In this document: one piece after another, positions 16,853 through 26,029 of the stretch
How the letters are laid out: each line of letters starts with the position of its first letter
How positions within the stretch are numbered: position 1 is the first letter of the stretch
Source: CAVOEB01 sp965249645
Lineage (GTDB): Bacteria > Pseudomonadota > Alphaproteobacteria > UBA828 > JAPUJA01
Assembly: GCA_965249645.1 (NCBI GenBank)
Contig: CBDFML010000011.1
Span: 434,001 to 498,000, forward strand
DNA: 64,000 bases
Direction: 5' to 3'
The notes under the pieces: generated by a model
What the model saw: only the letters and a program-made list of their open reading frames with translations
Database searches by the model: none
Told to the model about the DNA's origin: nothing
Made by a program: the position numbers and the translations under genes

Positions 16853-18273
16853 GCGGTGCGCACCCGCCACGATTGGGCAACGCCCAGTCCCAGAAGCAGA
16901 CAGAATGTTACAGCGACCGCCGGAATCTGCAGGCTGAAATCGACCAGCGCGTGGGTCCCTGCCAGGGCGAGCACGGCCAGGGCCAGGCTCGGAAATATCA
17001 CGTCGTGTTGCCGCATGAACGTGCCCCGCAGGCAACAAAGGGCGATCACCGCAAACAACGTCATCATTGCCACGAACGCCGGCAGTCCCGCGCCCACGGC
17101 CAGCTCCAGATAGCTGTTGTGGGCCTTATCGTAGAGGCGTCCGAGGGTCGCGTCCCGGTTCAGCGTGAAGATCCATTGGAAGTTGCCCAACCTCGATCCC
17201 GTCAACGGCGCGTCGACGATTGCCTCACCAGCCAGCCGGTAGATTCGAAAGCGTTCGTTCGACAAGGTCGCGCTCTCGTCGATGCGTTGCAATGTCACCG
17301 TGCCGCTGATGATGATCATCAGAATGGTGCCGGCAATGAACAGGCCGGCATAGGCCACGGCCGTGCGCAGGCGCACCCGGTGGGCATTGGCCAGCGCGAG
17401 AATCAGGACGAGGATACCGATCAGGGTGCTGAGAAATCCGCCCCGTGAATGGGTCAGCAGCAGTGCGGTCAGAACCGTCAACACCATCAACGCAAAAACC
17501 CAACCCCCGGCGCCGAAGCTGTCCATCATTCGCGACATACCACTGCGCGAGAACGGGTTGACCAGATTGTCGCGGCTGTAAACAACGATCACCCCGAGGG
17601 TGGACAGAAATCCCATGCCGGCAAAAGTCGCGTAGCTGTTGCGATTGACGAATGTGCTGGTGATCGAACTTTCGTAGGCCCACTTGTCGAACCACAGAAT
17701 CGTGTCATTGCCCGTCGCCTTGACGATCAAGCCGTAGAGCGCATAGAGCACGGCGCTGCCCGCAACCGCCCAGAGCAATTGGCGGGCCCGATAGATATTG
17801 CGGCCGAACTGCAGAGCAAGCCAGAACACCGCGCCGTAACCAAGAAGCCGCATTACCGCCTCGCGGGTCGCGCCCGGGTTGACGCTGATCGAGCTGTTGA
17901 GCGGCTCGCCCAGGGCTTCTGCTGCCTGGGTCCACAAGGGGTGGTGCCAGCCAGAGGGTGCCAACCCGCTGGATTGCAGCAACGACCACAGGACCACGAG
18001 GCCGAACAGCGCGAGAAAGGGCCAGCAGCGCTTGATCGGTACGGCAATCCGTCCGCGGTCGAGTACGGTCGATGCGACCCAGAGCAAGGTCACCGCGCCC
18101 AGCAACAGGCTCAGCAGGCTCCACGACCAGGGCCGGTTCGCACCGAAGGGCAGCGGTGCGACGATGACGATCACGAGAAACGCCCAAAAGGCGACGCGCC
18201 CGAGCGGGTTCAGTCTGCGAGTGGCACCGTCGTCCGTGTCTGCGCCGGCTCCAGCGCCCGGGGCTGCCGTCAT
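16849..18273 (-). CDS. O-antigen ligase / Wzy-type polymerase family membrane protein
   Basis: A 474-aa polytopic membrane protein with about ten to twelve hydrophobic helices and the Wzy_C/O-antigen ligase domain (VLTALLLTHSRGGFLSTLIGI) in the centre. The large periplasmic loop contains SRLGNFQWIFTLNRD and KAHNSYLELAVGAGLPAF; the HNSYLE motif is typical of the superfamily. The ATG at 18273 overlaps the Nudix gene stop (ATGA) and has GGGGGG as a ribosome-binding site; the longer open frame to 18774 is only a shadow of the Nudix gene. It would polymerise or ligate the glycan in the inner membrane. Whether ligase or polymerase cannot be decided. Confidence 0.82.
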   Translation of the reverse strand: MTAAPGAGAGADTDDGATRRLNPLGRVAFWAFLVIVIVAPLPFGANRPWSWSLLSLLLGAVTLLWVASTVLDRGRIAVPIKRCWPFLALFGLVVLWSLLQSSGLAPSGWHHPLWTQAAEALGEPLNSSISVNPGATREAVMRLLGYGAVFWLALQFGRNIYRARQLLWAVAGSAVLYALYGLIVKATGNDTILWFDKWAYESSITSTFVNRNSYATFAGMGFLSTLGVIVVYSRDNLVNPFSRSGMSRMMDSFGAGGWVFALMVLTVLTALLLTHSRGGFLSTLIGILVLILALANAHRVRLRTAVAYAGLFIAGTILMIIISGTVTLQRIDESATLSNERFRIYRLAGEAIVDAPLTGSRLGNFQWIFTLNRDATLGRLYDKAHNSYLELAVGAGLPAFVAMMTLFAVIALCCLRGTFMRQHDVIFPSLALAVLALAGTHALVDFSLQIPAVAVTFCLLLGLGVAQSWRVRTA

Positions 18274-18872
18274 GACGCCCCCCAGACGGTGCGCAACCGC
18301 TCGCGGTTGAGCGCCAGCCATTGCACGGCGATCATCAGGCTGGCCACGTTCACCGGTCGCTCGGCGATTTCGGCCAGAGCGTCCGTGAAGGGCAGGGCGC
18401 GCACCCTGATGTCCTCGTGCTCGGCGGCAAGCCCGAAGATGCCGCCGGCGCCGGCGGCATCGACCCGGCCGCAAAACAGCGAGATCCGCTCCGAACAGCC
18501 GCCCGGGCTCGACAGATAATCGCAGATCGGTTCCAGCGTGAGGATTTCCCGACCGGCTTCCTCGATGCTTTCGCGCTTGGCCACGTCGGCAGGCGATTCG
18601 CCCGCCTCGATCACGCCGGCGACGATCTCGAGCAACCACGGACCACCGGGAACATCGAGGGCACCGACGCGAAACTGCTCGATCAAAATCACCTCGTCGC
18701 GCACCGGGTCGTAAGGCAGCACCGCGGTGGCGTGGCCGCGTTCGAACAGTTCGCGCGTCACCTCGCCGCTCCAACCGCCGCCGAATAGCTGATGGCGCAG
18801 GCGGAATAAATCGACCTTGAAGTGTCCGTCATAGACGCGCCGACGCTCCAGAATGTCGAAATCACGAGGCAT
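18270..18872 (-). CDS. nudF: Nudix hydrolase, ADP-ribose pyrophosphatase type
   Basis: A 200-aa Nudix enzyme. The Nudix box is GVIEAGESPADVAKRESIEE (about residues 87-106) followed by AG, a full GX5EX7REXXEEXG match. The N-terminal VYDGHFKVDLFRLRH segment and C-terminal EHEDIRVRALPF are usual in ADP-ribose pyrophosphatases, which split ADP-ribose into AMP and ribose 5-phosphate. It overlaps the upstream macrodomain gene by 11 bases and the downstream ligase gene by 4, so the three are likely cotranscribed. Pairing with a macrodomain supports ADP-ribose as substrate. Confidence 0.85.
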   Translation of the reverse strand: MPRDFDILERRRVYDGHFKVDLFRLRHQLFGGGWSGEVTRELFERGHATAVLPYDPVRDEVILIEQFRVGALDVPGGPWLLEIVAGVIEAGESPADVAKRESIEEAGREILTLEPICDYLSSPGGCSERISLFCGRVDAAGAGGIFGLAAEHEDIRVRALPFTDALAEIAERPVNVASLMIAVQWLALNRERLRTVWGAS

Positions 18873-19404
18873 CGGACACCATATCTAGCGCCAGCGCCCG
18901 GGAAAAACATTGACAAGCGTCACGTCCGAAACAGACGAAGATCAGTCGCTCCAGAGCGCAGCCTGCCGAAAGATGCGCATCGGCGGTCGCGACCGCGAGC
19001 CGGGCAGCCCGCTCCATCGGGAAGCCGAATGCTCCCGTGCTGATGGCGGGAAAGGCGATGCTTCGGGCACCCGCCTGCTCCGCCAGTTCCAGGCTGTTGC
19101 GATAGCACGCGTCGAGCAGCGCGTCTTCATTCGCGCTGCCGCCCTGCCAGACCGGACCCACCGTATGGATTATCGAGGCTGCCGGCAGGTTGTAGCCCTT
19201 TGTGAGCCGCGCCTCGCCTGTTGGGCAGCCTCCCAGCCGTCGGCATTCCTCGCGCAGGCCCGGTCCCGCGGCCCGGTGGATCGTGCCATCGACGCCGCCG
19301 CCGCCCAGCAACGAACTGTTCGCTGCGTTGACGATGGCGTCGACGATGAGGGTGGTGATGTCGCCGTCGGTGAGCTCGATCCGGGAATCCATGGCCCATC
19401 CCAC
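18862..19404 (-). CDS. ymdB: Macrodomain O-acetyl-ADP-ribose deacetylase
   Basis: A 180-aa stand-alone macrodomain. Ligand-binding signatures are GDITTLIVDAIVNAANSSLLGG (given in part; about residues 14-35), the GGGVDGTIHRAAG loop and SIAFPAISTGAFGFP (about residues 118-132). These are the YmdB/MacroD-type motifs, with Asn and Asp in the positions used for deacetylation of O-acetyl-ADP-ribose or removal of mono-ADP-ribose. The start is either 19404 or the in-frame ATG at 19392 (MDSRIELTD), which fits the family length better. The enzyme would release ADP-ribose, the substrate of the overlapping Nudix gene product. Confidence 0.87.
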   Translation of the reverse strand: MGWAMDSRIELTDGDITTLIVDAIVNAANSSLLGGGGVDGTIHRAAGPGLREECRRLGGCPTGEARLTKGYNLPAASIIHTVGPVWQGGSANEDALLDACYRNSLELAEQAGARSIAFPAISTGAFGFPMERAARLAVATADAHLSAGCALERLIFVCFGRDACQCFSRALALDMVSDAS

Positions 19405-19546
19405 AATTAGGAGACCGTGCGATCGGGAGGCCGTCTGATTCTAAGGCCCACGATTCTTCCTGCCAATTGCTCATTTTGCGGGCTCGTCTGGCCCCCCGGT
19501 CCGGCCCGGCGCATACTCGGCCGGCATAACGAAGGGATCAGGATTG

Positions 19547-21136
19547 ATGCGCGATTTTCAAGCGGGTGGTCGCTCGCCCACCTTCGGCACCGAGGGCATG
19601 GTGGCCACGTCGCATCCAGCGGCCAGCTTGGTCGGTCTCGACGTTCTGCGGGCCGGCGGCAACGCGATGGATGCGGCCGTTGCGGCGGCGGCCGTACTGG
19701 CCGTGGTCGAGCCCCAGTCGACGGGCATCGGCGGCGATGTGTTTTGCCTCTTCAGCCCGAAGGGCGGAGCGGACGTTCTGGCTTATAACGGTTCGGGGCG
19801 TGCGCCCGGCGCAGCCGATGCGGATGCGTTATGCGCCGCCGGCCATGAGACGATCGATCTGGAAAGCCCCCATGCGGTGACCGTGCCCGGCGCGGTCGAC
19901 GCCTGGGCCCGGCTCGCCGCCGATCATGGTCGGCTGGGGCTCGACCGGCTGCTTGCGCCCGCTATCGCCCTGGCCGAAGAGGGCGCGCCCGTCCATCCCC
20001 GCGTCGCCTACGACTGGGCGCGTAGCCGCGACAAGCTCGCCCGGCGTGCCGCCAGCGCAGCGCTCTTTCTGCCCGACGGTCAGGCTCCCGCGCCGGGTGC
20101 GCGCCACCGCCAACCCGCTCTGGCGCAAACCCTTCGCCGCATCGCGAGCCATGGACGCAGCGAATTCTACGACGGGCCGGTGGCCGCCGACATGGTTGCA
20201 GCGCTCACCGCCGAGGGCGGCGTGCACACACAAGAAGATTTCGCCATCGCCGCCGGTTCCTATGTCGAACCGGTGCGCACCGCTTATCGTGGCTACGAGA
20301 TCGTCGAATGCCCTCCCAACGGTCAGGGACTGGTTGTCCTCATGATGCTCAACCTGTTGGCGGGCTTCGATCTGTCCGTTCTCGATCCGCTGGGACCCGA
20401 GCGGTTTCACCTCGAGGGCGAGGCGGCGCGTCTTGCCTATCGCGACCGCAACGCACTGATCGCCGATCCCGATGCGCAATCCGTTCCCGTGACCGATCTC
20501 CTGAGCGAGCACTACGCTGCCGGCCTGCGCGCCCTGATCGCGCCCGAGCGCCGGCTCGCGACCCTGCCACCGGCTGGTGCGGTCCGTCCGGCGGATACGG
20601 TCTATCTTTGCGCCGTCGATGCCGAGCGCAACGCCGTGTCCTTCATCAACAGCCTGTTTCATAGTTTCGGCAGCGGCATCCTAGCGCCCGGATCGGGGGT
20701 CATGCTGCACAACCGGGGCGCGGGTTTTTCCCTTGCGCCCGGCCACCCAAACCGGCTCGCGCCGGGAAAGCGGCCGCTCCATACGATTATTCCCGGCATG
20801 CTGATCGAGGGCGCTCGAACGGTCATGCCCTTCGGGGTCATGGGCGGACATTTTCAGCCTGAGGGCAACGTCCACCTGCTGACCAACCTGATCGATTACG
20901 GTTTGAACCCCCAAGCCGCGCTTGATCTTGCCCGCGGCTTCTGCACCGAAGAGGCTTACGAACTCGAGCAGGGTGTGCCCGACGCTACCGCTCGGGCGCT
21001 CGCCGAGCTGGGTCACCGGGTGGTGCCTGCCGACGAACCTCTGGGCGGCGGACAGGTCATTCGCATAGACTGGCAGACCGGTGTTCTTATCGGCGGCTCC
21101 GATCCCCGCAAGGACGGCTGCGCGCTGGGTTATTGA
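19547..21136 (+). CDS. Gamma-glutamyltransferase-family Ntn hydrolase, cytoplasmic type
   Basis: A 529-aa gamma-glutamyltranspeptidase-like protein. The N-terminal part shows GMVATSHPAASLVGLDVLRAG and STGIGGDVFCLF; the small-subunit start is probably Thr351 in ADTVYLCAVD, aligned with the autoprocessing nucleophile of this family. Later motifs include SGVMLHNRGAGFSL and the GGHFQPEGNVHLLTNLIDYG stretch. No signal peptide is present, which places it with the YwrD-like intracellular group rather than the periplasmic Ggt. The ATG at 19547 has AAGGGATCAGG upstream; a TTG codon just before it is less likely. The Rid-type gene follows after 28 bases. Confidence 0.83.
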   Translation: MRDFQAGGRSPTFGTEGMVATSHPAASLVGLDVLRAGGNAMDAAVAAAAVLAVVEPQSTGIGGDVFCLFSPKGGADVLAYNGSGRAPGAADADALCAAGHETIDLESPHAVTVPGAVDAWARLAADHGRLGLDRLLAPAIALAEEGAPVHPRVAYDWARSRDKLARRAASAALFLPDGQAPAPGARHRQPALAQTLRRIASHGRSEFYDGPVAADMVAALTAEGGVHTQEDFAIAAGSYVEPVRTAYRGYEIVECPPNGQGLVVLMMLNLLAGFDLSVLDPLGPERFHLEGEAARLAYRDRNALIADPDAQSVPVTDLLSEHYAAGLRALIAPERRLATLPPAGAVRPADTVYLCAVDAERNAVSFINSLFHSFGSGILAPGSGVMLHNRGAGFSLAPGHPNRLAPGKRPLHTIIPGMLIEGARTVMPFGVMGGHFQPEGNVHLLTNLIDYGLNPQAALDLARGFCTEEAYELEQGVPDATARALAELGHRVVPADEPLGGGQVIRIDWQTGVLIGGSDPRKDGCALGY

Positions 21137-21164
21137 GTGTGCACTTCATAACAGGGAGACAGCC

Positions 21165-21554
21165 ATGTTCGATCGTTTCAACCCCGACAGCATCATGGAA
21201 CCTTACGGCGGCAACTACAGCCACGGACTGGTGATTCCACCGGGTGCGTCGTTGATGTTCGTCGCCGGCCAGATCGGCGAAACACGGGACGCGACCATCC
21301 TCGACGGTATCGAGGCGCAGAGCCGCCAGGTCTGGGAAAACATCCAGACGGTGCTGGAAACCGGCGGCTTTGCGCTGGAGGATATCGTCAAGGTCACGAG
21401 CTACCTCGCCCGGCGCGGTGACTTTCCCGCCTACGCGGGGGTGCGGCGCGAGTTCATCGGCGATCTCAAGCCGCCCATGACCGGCGTCATCGTCGAGCTG
21501 GCGGACGAAAAGCTGCTTGTCGAGGTCGATGTAATTGCCGCGAAATTGCCCTGA
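21165..21554 (+). CDS. Rid/YjgF-family protein lacking the RidA arginine
   Basis: A 129-aa YjgF/YER057c/UK114 protein with IPPGASLMFVAGQIGE and LEDIVKVTSYLARRGDFPAY, the usual fold elements. The active-site Arg of true RidA enamine deaminases, found in a PxR motif before the last strand, is replaced: the sequence reads KPPMTGVIVEL. It is therefore a member of another Rid subgroup with uncertain activity. The start is the ATG at 21165 after AGGGAGAC. It follows the gamma-glutamyltransferase gene closely and is probably cotranscribed. Confidence 0.82.
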   Translation: MFDRFNPDSIMEPYGGNYSHGLVIPPGASLMFVAGQIGETRDATILDGIEAQSRQVWENIQTVLETGGFALEDIVKVTSYLARRGDFPAYAGVRREFIGDLKPPMTGVIVELADEKLLVEVDVIAAKLP

Positions 21555-21574
21555 GCGGGCGTTTGAGCCCGCTC
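21553..21574. terminator. Hairpin between convergent genes
   Basis: GAGCGGGC (21553-21560) pairs perfectly with GCCCGCTC (21567-21574) around a six-base loop. It overlaps the stop regions of the Rid gene and the convergent panE, so it could end transcription from both sides. No U-tract follows on either strand, so intrinsic termination is uncertain. Confidence 0.4.
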
Positions 21575-22562
21575 ATGCGGGGTAGCAGCCAGCCTCGATA
21601 GCGCGCCGGCGCGCGAGCGCGAAGACCATGTCGATCAGCGGCGTTTCCGTGCCCGTCAGCCGGCCCAGCTCAGCCACGGCGCCGACCAGCGCGTCGAGCT
21701 CCATCGGGCGGCCTGACTCGAGGTCCTGGAGCATCGAAGTCTTGAACGCTCCGATGCCTTCTGCGCCGGCGACGCGCTTGGTCATGGGAATCGGCATGGC
21801 GACACCGAGCGCATTCGCCACCGCCTCGCCTTCGCGCATCATCGCCTCGGCGACAGCCCGGCAGTCCGGGTCGGCCAGAAACTCGTCGAGCGTGGAGCCG
21901 GTCAGCGCGCTTAAGGGGTTGAATGTGAGGTTTCCCCACAGCTTGACCCAGATGTCGGTGCGGATATGCGGACGCACCGGTGCCTTGAAACCGGCACCTT
22001 TGAGCGCCTCGTGGAGCGCCAGGATGCGCGGCGAGCGGCTGCCGTCGGGCTCGCCAATGGGCATTCGGTTGCCCGATTTGTGAGTGTAGACGTCGATCAG
22101 CCCGGGCGCCGCAATCGCGACGGCGGGGTAGAGCACGCTGCCGATCGCACGTTCCGGTCCGATCCGGTCCCACAACCGCCCCTGTGGGTCGACCGAGGCG
22201 AGTCTGTGCCCCTCCCACGGCCCACCGGATTTATAAAAGTACCACCAGGGCACGCCGTTCTGGGCCGTAACCACGAACGTTTCCGGACCCAAAAGCGGTT
22301 GCATCGCCTCGCAGACGTCCGAGACGGCGGTGGCCTTGATCGCGAGAATAACTCCATCCTGCGGGCCGAGCGCGGCCGCGTCGTCGGTCGCGGGAATCGT
22401 AAGGCGCCGGGTGACCCCGTTCTCGATCAGGCCCAACCCGTGTTCGCGGATCGCGCTCAGGTGGTCGCCGCGGGCGATCAGGCTGACCTCGTGGCCGGCT
22501 TCGAACAGCCCAGCGCCGATCAGCCCGCCGATCGCGCCCGCGCCGATGATGGCGAGCTTCAT
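21573..22562 (-). CDS. panE: 2-dehydropantoate 2-reductase family protein
   Basis: A 329-aa ketopantoate reductase-like enzyme. The N-terminal Rossmann domain opens with LAIIGAGAIGGLIGAGL, and the C-terminal domain has WVKLWGNLTFNPLSALTG, which contains the family lysine and Asn pair. It reduces 2-dehydropantoate to pantoate with NADPH, in pantothenate synthesis, although paralogues in alphaproteobacteria act on other 2-ketoacids. Its ATG overlaps the stop of pyruvate carboxylase (ATGA, 22559-22562), so it is the third gene of a ligase-pyc-panE operon. That context makes the exact substrate uncertain. Confidence 0.8.
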   Translation of the reverse strand: MKLAIIGAGAIGGLIGAGLFEAGHEVSLIARGDHLSAIREHGLGLIENGVTRRLTIPATDDAAALGPQDGVILAIKATAVSDVCEAMQPLLGPETFVVTAQNGVPWWYFYKSGGPWEGHRLASVDPQGRLWDRIGPERAIGSVLYPAVAIAAPGLIDVYTHKSGNRMPIGEPDGSRSPRILALHEALKGAGFKAPVRPHIRTDIWVKLWGNLTFNPLSALTGSTLDEFLADPDCRAVAEAMMREGEAVANALGVAMPIPMTKRVAGAEGIGAFKTSMLQDLESGRPMELDALVGAVAELGRLTGTETPLIDMVFALARRRAIEAGCYPA

Positions 22563-25500
22563 GATGCGCCGTCTGCCGTGGCGTCACCGTCGACGACCAC
22601 CAGCAGGTCCTTGGCCTCGATTTCCGTGCCCGGTTCAACCAGCACCTCCGTGACCGTCCCAGCCTTCTCGACATAGACCGTGGATTCCATCTTCATCGCC
22701 TCGATGACGACCAGCGGATCGTCCGGCGAGACGTTCTGGCCGGCCTCGACGGCGACGCTGACCACCCTGCCCTGCATCGGCGCGCCGACCTCGCCCGCCG
22801 CACCGTCCGTCACCTTGCGGCGACTTTCGATGCTGCCGCCCAGCTTGGCGTCTGCGACGCTGACGGTGCGCGGCTGGCCGTTGACTTCGAAAAACAACGT
22901 CCGCCTGCCCCGTACGTCCGACTCGCCCAGTGCCAGATAGCGCACGATCAGGCGGCGGCCCCGTGCGATGTCGATGTTGAATTCCTCACCGCTGCGCGGG
23001 CCGTAGAAAAATATCGATGTGGAGAGCAGACCGACGTCCGAAAAACGCCGCCGATGCGCCGCATAGTCGAAAAAGACCTGGGGATACATAAGATAGCTCG
23101 CCAGGTCGTGGTCGCTGACCTCGCGGCACAGTTTGTGGGCGAGCTCCTCGCGCGTCGCTTCCAGATCGGCGGGCGCGAGCCGTGCTCCGGGCCGCTGGTT
23201 CATCGGTGCCGTACCCCGAAGCACCTTCTTCCGCAAGGCGTCGGGAAAGCCCCCGGGCGGCTGACCGAGATCACCGCGAAACAACGCTACGACCGAGTCG
23301 GGAAAGGCAACATCGTGCGCCGGGTCGAGAACCTGCGCAGGTGTCAGCTTGTGCGAGACCATGAACAACGCCATGTCGCCCACGACCTTCGAGCTCGGCG
23401 TCACTTTGATGATGTCGCCGAACATCCGGTTGACCTCGGCGTAGGCGCGGATCACGTCCCGCCATTGGCCTTCGAGGCCCATGGCGCGCGCCTGCTGTTG
23501 CAGGTTGGTGTATTGTCCGCCCGGGATTTCGTTGCCGTAGACGTCCGCCGTGCCCGCGCGCATGTCGCTTTCGAAGGGTCCGTAATAGCGGCGCGCGAGC
23601 TCCCAGTAATGCTCGATCCGCGCGATGGGCTCGCGGGGCAACCCGGAATCGCGGGGCGTGCCGCGCAGGGCCTCGACGATCGAGCCCAGGTTTGGCTGCG
23701 AGGTCAGACCCGAAAGTGGGCCCATGGCCGCGTCGACGATATCGACGCCCGCGTCCGCTGCGCTCAGCACGCTCGACGCCGAAATACCGCTCGTGTCTTG
23801 GGTGTGGAAATGGATCGGCAACCCGATCTCGTCACGCAGTGCGCCGACCAGGCGGCGCGCCGCCTCGGGCTTGCACAGCCCGGCCATGTCCTTGATCGCG
23901 AGAATTTGCGCGCCGGCGCCTTCTAGGTGCTTGGCGAGGTCGACGTAATAGCGCAGGTCGTATTTGTCGCGCGTCGGGTCGGTGATGTCGCCGGTGTAGC
24001 AGATCGCCGCCTCGCACAGCATGCCCGACTCGCGCACCGCATCGATTGCAACCCGCATGTTCTCCACCCAGTTGAGCGAATCGAAGACCCGGAACAGGTC
24101 GATCCCCGCCTCTGCCGCCTGGGCGATGAATAAGCGCACCACGTTGTCCGGATAGTTGGTGTAGCCCACCGCGTTCGAGCCGCGCAGCAACATCTGAAAC
24201 AGGACGCTGGGTATCTTTTCGCGCAAATCCGCCAGCCGCTCCCAGGGGTCTTCCTTGAGGAAGCGCATGGCGACATCGAATGTCGCGCCGCCCCACACCT
24301 CCATCGAAAACAGGTCCTTCAGTCCGTTCTCGTAGGCATCCGCCGAGCGCAGCAGGTCGTAGCTCCGTACCCGGGTCGCGAGCAGAGACTGGTGTGCGTC
24401 GCGAAATGTGGTATCCGTCAGCAGCAAGCGATCCTGCTCGCGAATCCAGCCGGTGAATTTTTCGGCGCCCAGCTCGCGAAATAAGTCACGGCTGCCCCGG
24501 CCCTCGATGGCGGTCACCGTGGGGGGCTCGGCGATTACGATGCGCTCGGGCCTCTCATGGCCGGCGACTTCCGGATTGCCGTTGACCAGCACCTCACCCA
24601 GGAAGGTGAGAAGCCGCGTTACCCGATCTCGGCGCGGCGGAAAATGGAACAGCTCCGGTGTTTCGTCGATAAAGCGGGTGGTGATCTCGTCGACCTTGAA
24701 TTTTTCATGGCCGATGACGGATTCGAGAAACGGTAGGTTCGTTTTCAGACCCCGGATACGGAATTCCCGTAAGGCCCGGTCCATCCGGGCGATCGCTTCG
24801 CCCCGCGACGGAGCCCAGGCCGTGACCTTCTCGAGCAGCGAATCGAAATGCGCCGTGATCAGCGCGCCCGAGAACGCCGTGCCGCCGTCGAGCCTGATGC
24901 CAAAGCCGGTGGCGCCGCGATAGGCGGTGATCCGGCCGTAGTCCGGGATGAACTGGTTTTCGGGATCTTCTGTTGTCACCCGGCATTGGATGGCGTAGCC
25001 CTTGCAGGCGATGTCCGCCTGGCGCGGGACACCGGTAACGCCGTCGCCGATGCTGCCGCCTTCCGCAATGCGGATTTGCGCCTTGACCAGATCGATCCCG
25101 GTGATCACCTCGGTCACCGTGTGCTCGACCTGGATGCGCGGGTTGACCTCGATGAAATTAAAATTGTTGGTCTCGTCGTCGATCAGGAACTCCACGGTGC
25201 CTGCGTTTCGGTATCCCGCCGTCCGGGTCAGGCGCACCGCCGCATCCCACAGCGCCTCGCGCGCTGCATCGGGCAGCGCCGTGGCTGGGGCGGTTTCAAT
25301 CACTTTCTGGTGACGCCGCTGGATCGAGCAGTCGCGCTCGAACAGGTGAACCACCTCGCCCGTCGCGTCGCCCAGGATTTGCACTTCCACATGGCGCGCC
25401 CGGACAACCAGTTTTTCGAAAAACACCTCGTCGCGCCCGAACGCCGCGCGGGATTCGCGCCGCGCGGCATCAAGTTCGCCTGCCAGATCGCTCGGCTCGC

Positions 25501-26029
25501 GCACGATCCGCATGCCGCGCCCGCCGCCGCCCCAGCTCGCCTTGATCATGATCGGATAGCCGATGGTCTCGGCCAGTGCCGCGGCGTCGATCTCGTCCGC
25601 GGGCACCGTGCCGCTCGCGGGCAGCACCGGCACCTCGGCTTGTTGCGCCAGGGCCCGTGCCTCGACCTTGTCGCCCAGCCGGCGCAGGATGTTGGGCGGC
25701 GGGCCGATGAAGATCAGCTCCGCCTCCCCGCAGGCCTCGGCAAAATCCGGGTTTTCCGACAGGAAGCCATAACCGGGATGGATCGCGTTGGCGCCCGCCT
25801 GCTTGGCCACCCGGATCATCTCGTCGACGTCCAGATAGGCCTGGATCGGCTCGCGGTCCGAGCCCACCTCGTAGGCCTCGTCGGCCTTGAAGCGATGCAG
25901 TGCAAAGCGGTCGTCGTGGGCGTAGACCGCAACCGTGCGGATGCCGAGTTCCGTCGCGGCCCGAAAGATGCGGATCGCGATTTCGCTGCGGTTGGCAACG
26001 AGCAGCTTGCGGATTCGATGGGGATTCAT
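22559..26029 (-). CDS. pyc: Pyruvate carboxylase
   Basis: A full-length 1156-aa pyruvate carboxylase. The biotin carboxylase domain (about residues 5-460) has GYGFLSENPDFAEAC, the ATP-grasp SWGGGGRGMRIV and EVNPRIQVEHTVTEV. The carboxyltransferase domain (about 535-830) begins with LLTDTTFRDAHQSLLATR and contains HFHTQDTSG. The C-terminal biotinyl domain carries the biotinylated lysine in VIEAMKMES. The enzyme makes oxaloacetate from pyruvate for replenishing the citric acid cycle. It is coupled by 4-base overlaps to the acyl-CoA ligase gene upstream and panE downstream. Confidence 0.95.
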   Translation of the reverse strand: MNPHRIRKLLVANRSEIAIRIFRAATELGIRTVAVYAHDDRFALHRFKADEAYEVGSDREPIQAYLDVDEMIRVAKQAGANAIHPGYGFLSENPDFAEACGEAELIFIGPPPNILRRLGDKVEARALAQQAEVPVLPASGTVPADEIDAAALAETIGYPIMIKASWGGGGRGMRIVREPSDLAGELDAARRESRAAFGRDEVFFEKLVVRARHVEVQILGDATGEVVHLFERDCSIQRRHQKVIETAPATALPDAAREALWDAAVRLTRTAGYRNAGTVEFLIDDETNNFNFIEVNPRIQVEHTVTEVITGIDLVKAQIRIAEGGSIGDGVTGVPRQADIACKGYAIQCRVTTEDPENQFIPDYGRITAYRGATGFGIRLDGGTAFSGALITAHFDSLLEKVTAWAPSRGEAIARMDRALREFRIRGLKTNLPFLESVIGHEKFKVDEITTRFIDETPELFHFPPRRDRVTRLLTFLGEVLVNGNPEVAGHERPERIVIAEPPTVTAIEGRGSRDLFRELGAEKFTGWIREQDRLLLTDTTFRDAHQSLLATRVRSYDLLRSADAYENGLKDLFSMEVWGGATFDVAMRFLKEDPWERLADLREKIPSVLFQMLLRGSNAVGYTNYPDNVVRLFIAQAAEAGIDLFRVFDSLNWVENMRVAIDAVRESGMLCEAAICYTGDITDPTRDKYDLRYYVDLAKHLEGAGAQILAIKDMAGLCKPEAARRLVGALRDEIGLPIHFHTQDTSGISASSVLSAADAGVDIVDAAMGPLSGLTSQPNLGSIVEALRGTPRDSGLPREPIARIEHYWELARRYYGPFESDMRAGTADVYGNEIPGGQYTNLQQQARAMGLEGQWRDVIRAYAEVNRMFGDIIKVTPSSKVVGDMALFMVSHKLTPAQVLDPAHDVAFPDSVVALFRGDLGQPPGGFPDALRKKVLRGTAPMNQRPGARLAPADLEATREELAHKLCREVSDHDLASYLMYPQVFFDYAAHRRRFSDVGLLSTSIFFYGPRSGEEFNIDIARGRRLIVRYLALGESDVRGRRTLFFEVNGQPRTVSVADAKLGGSIESRRKVTDGAAGEVGAPMQGRVVSVAVEAGQNVSPDDPLVVIEAMKMESTVYVEKAGTVTEVLVEPGTEIEAKDLLVVVDGDATADGAS

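Noticed and set aside
18274..18774. N-terminal extension of the O-antigen ligase frame
   Set aside because: It overlaps the Nudix gene in another frame and is Arg/Gly-rich; the ATG at 18273 has a good ribosome-binding site.
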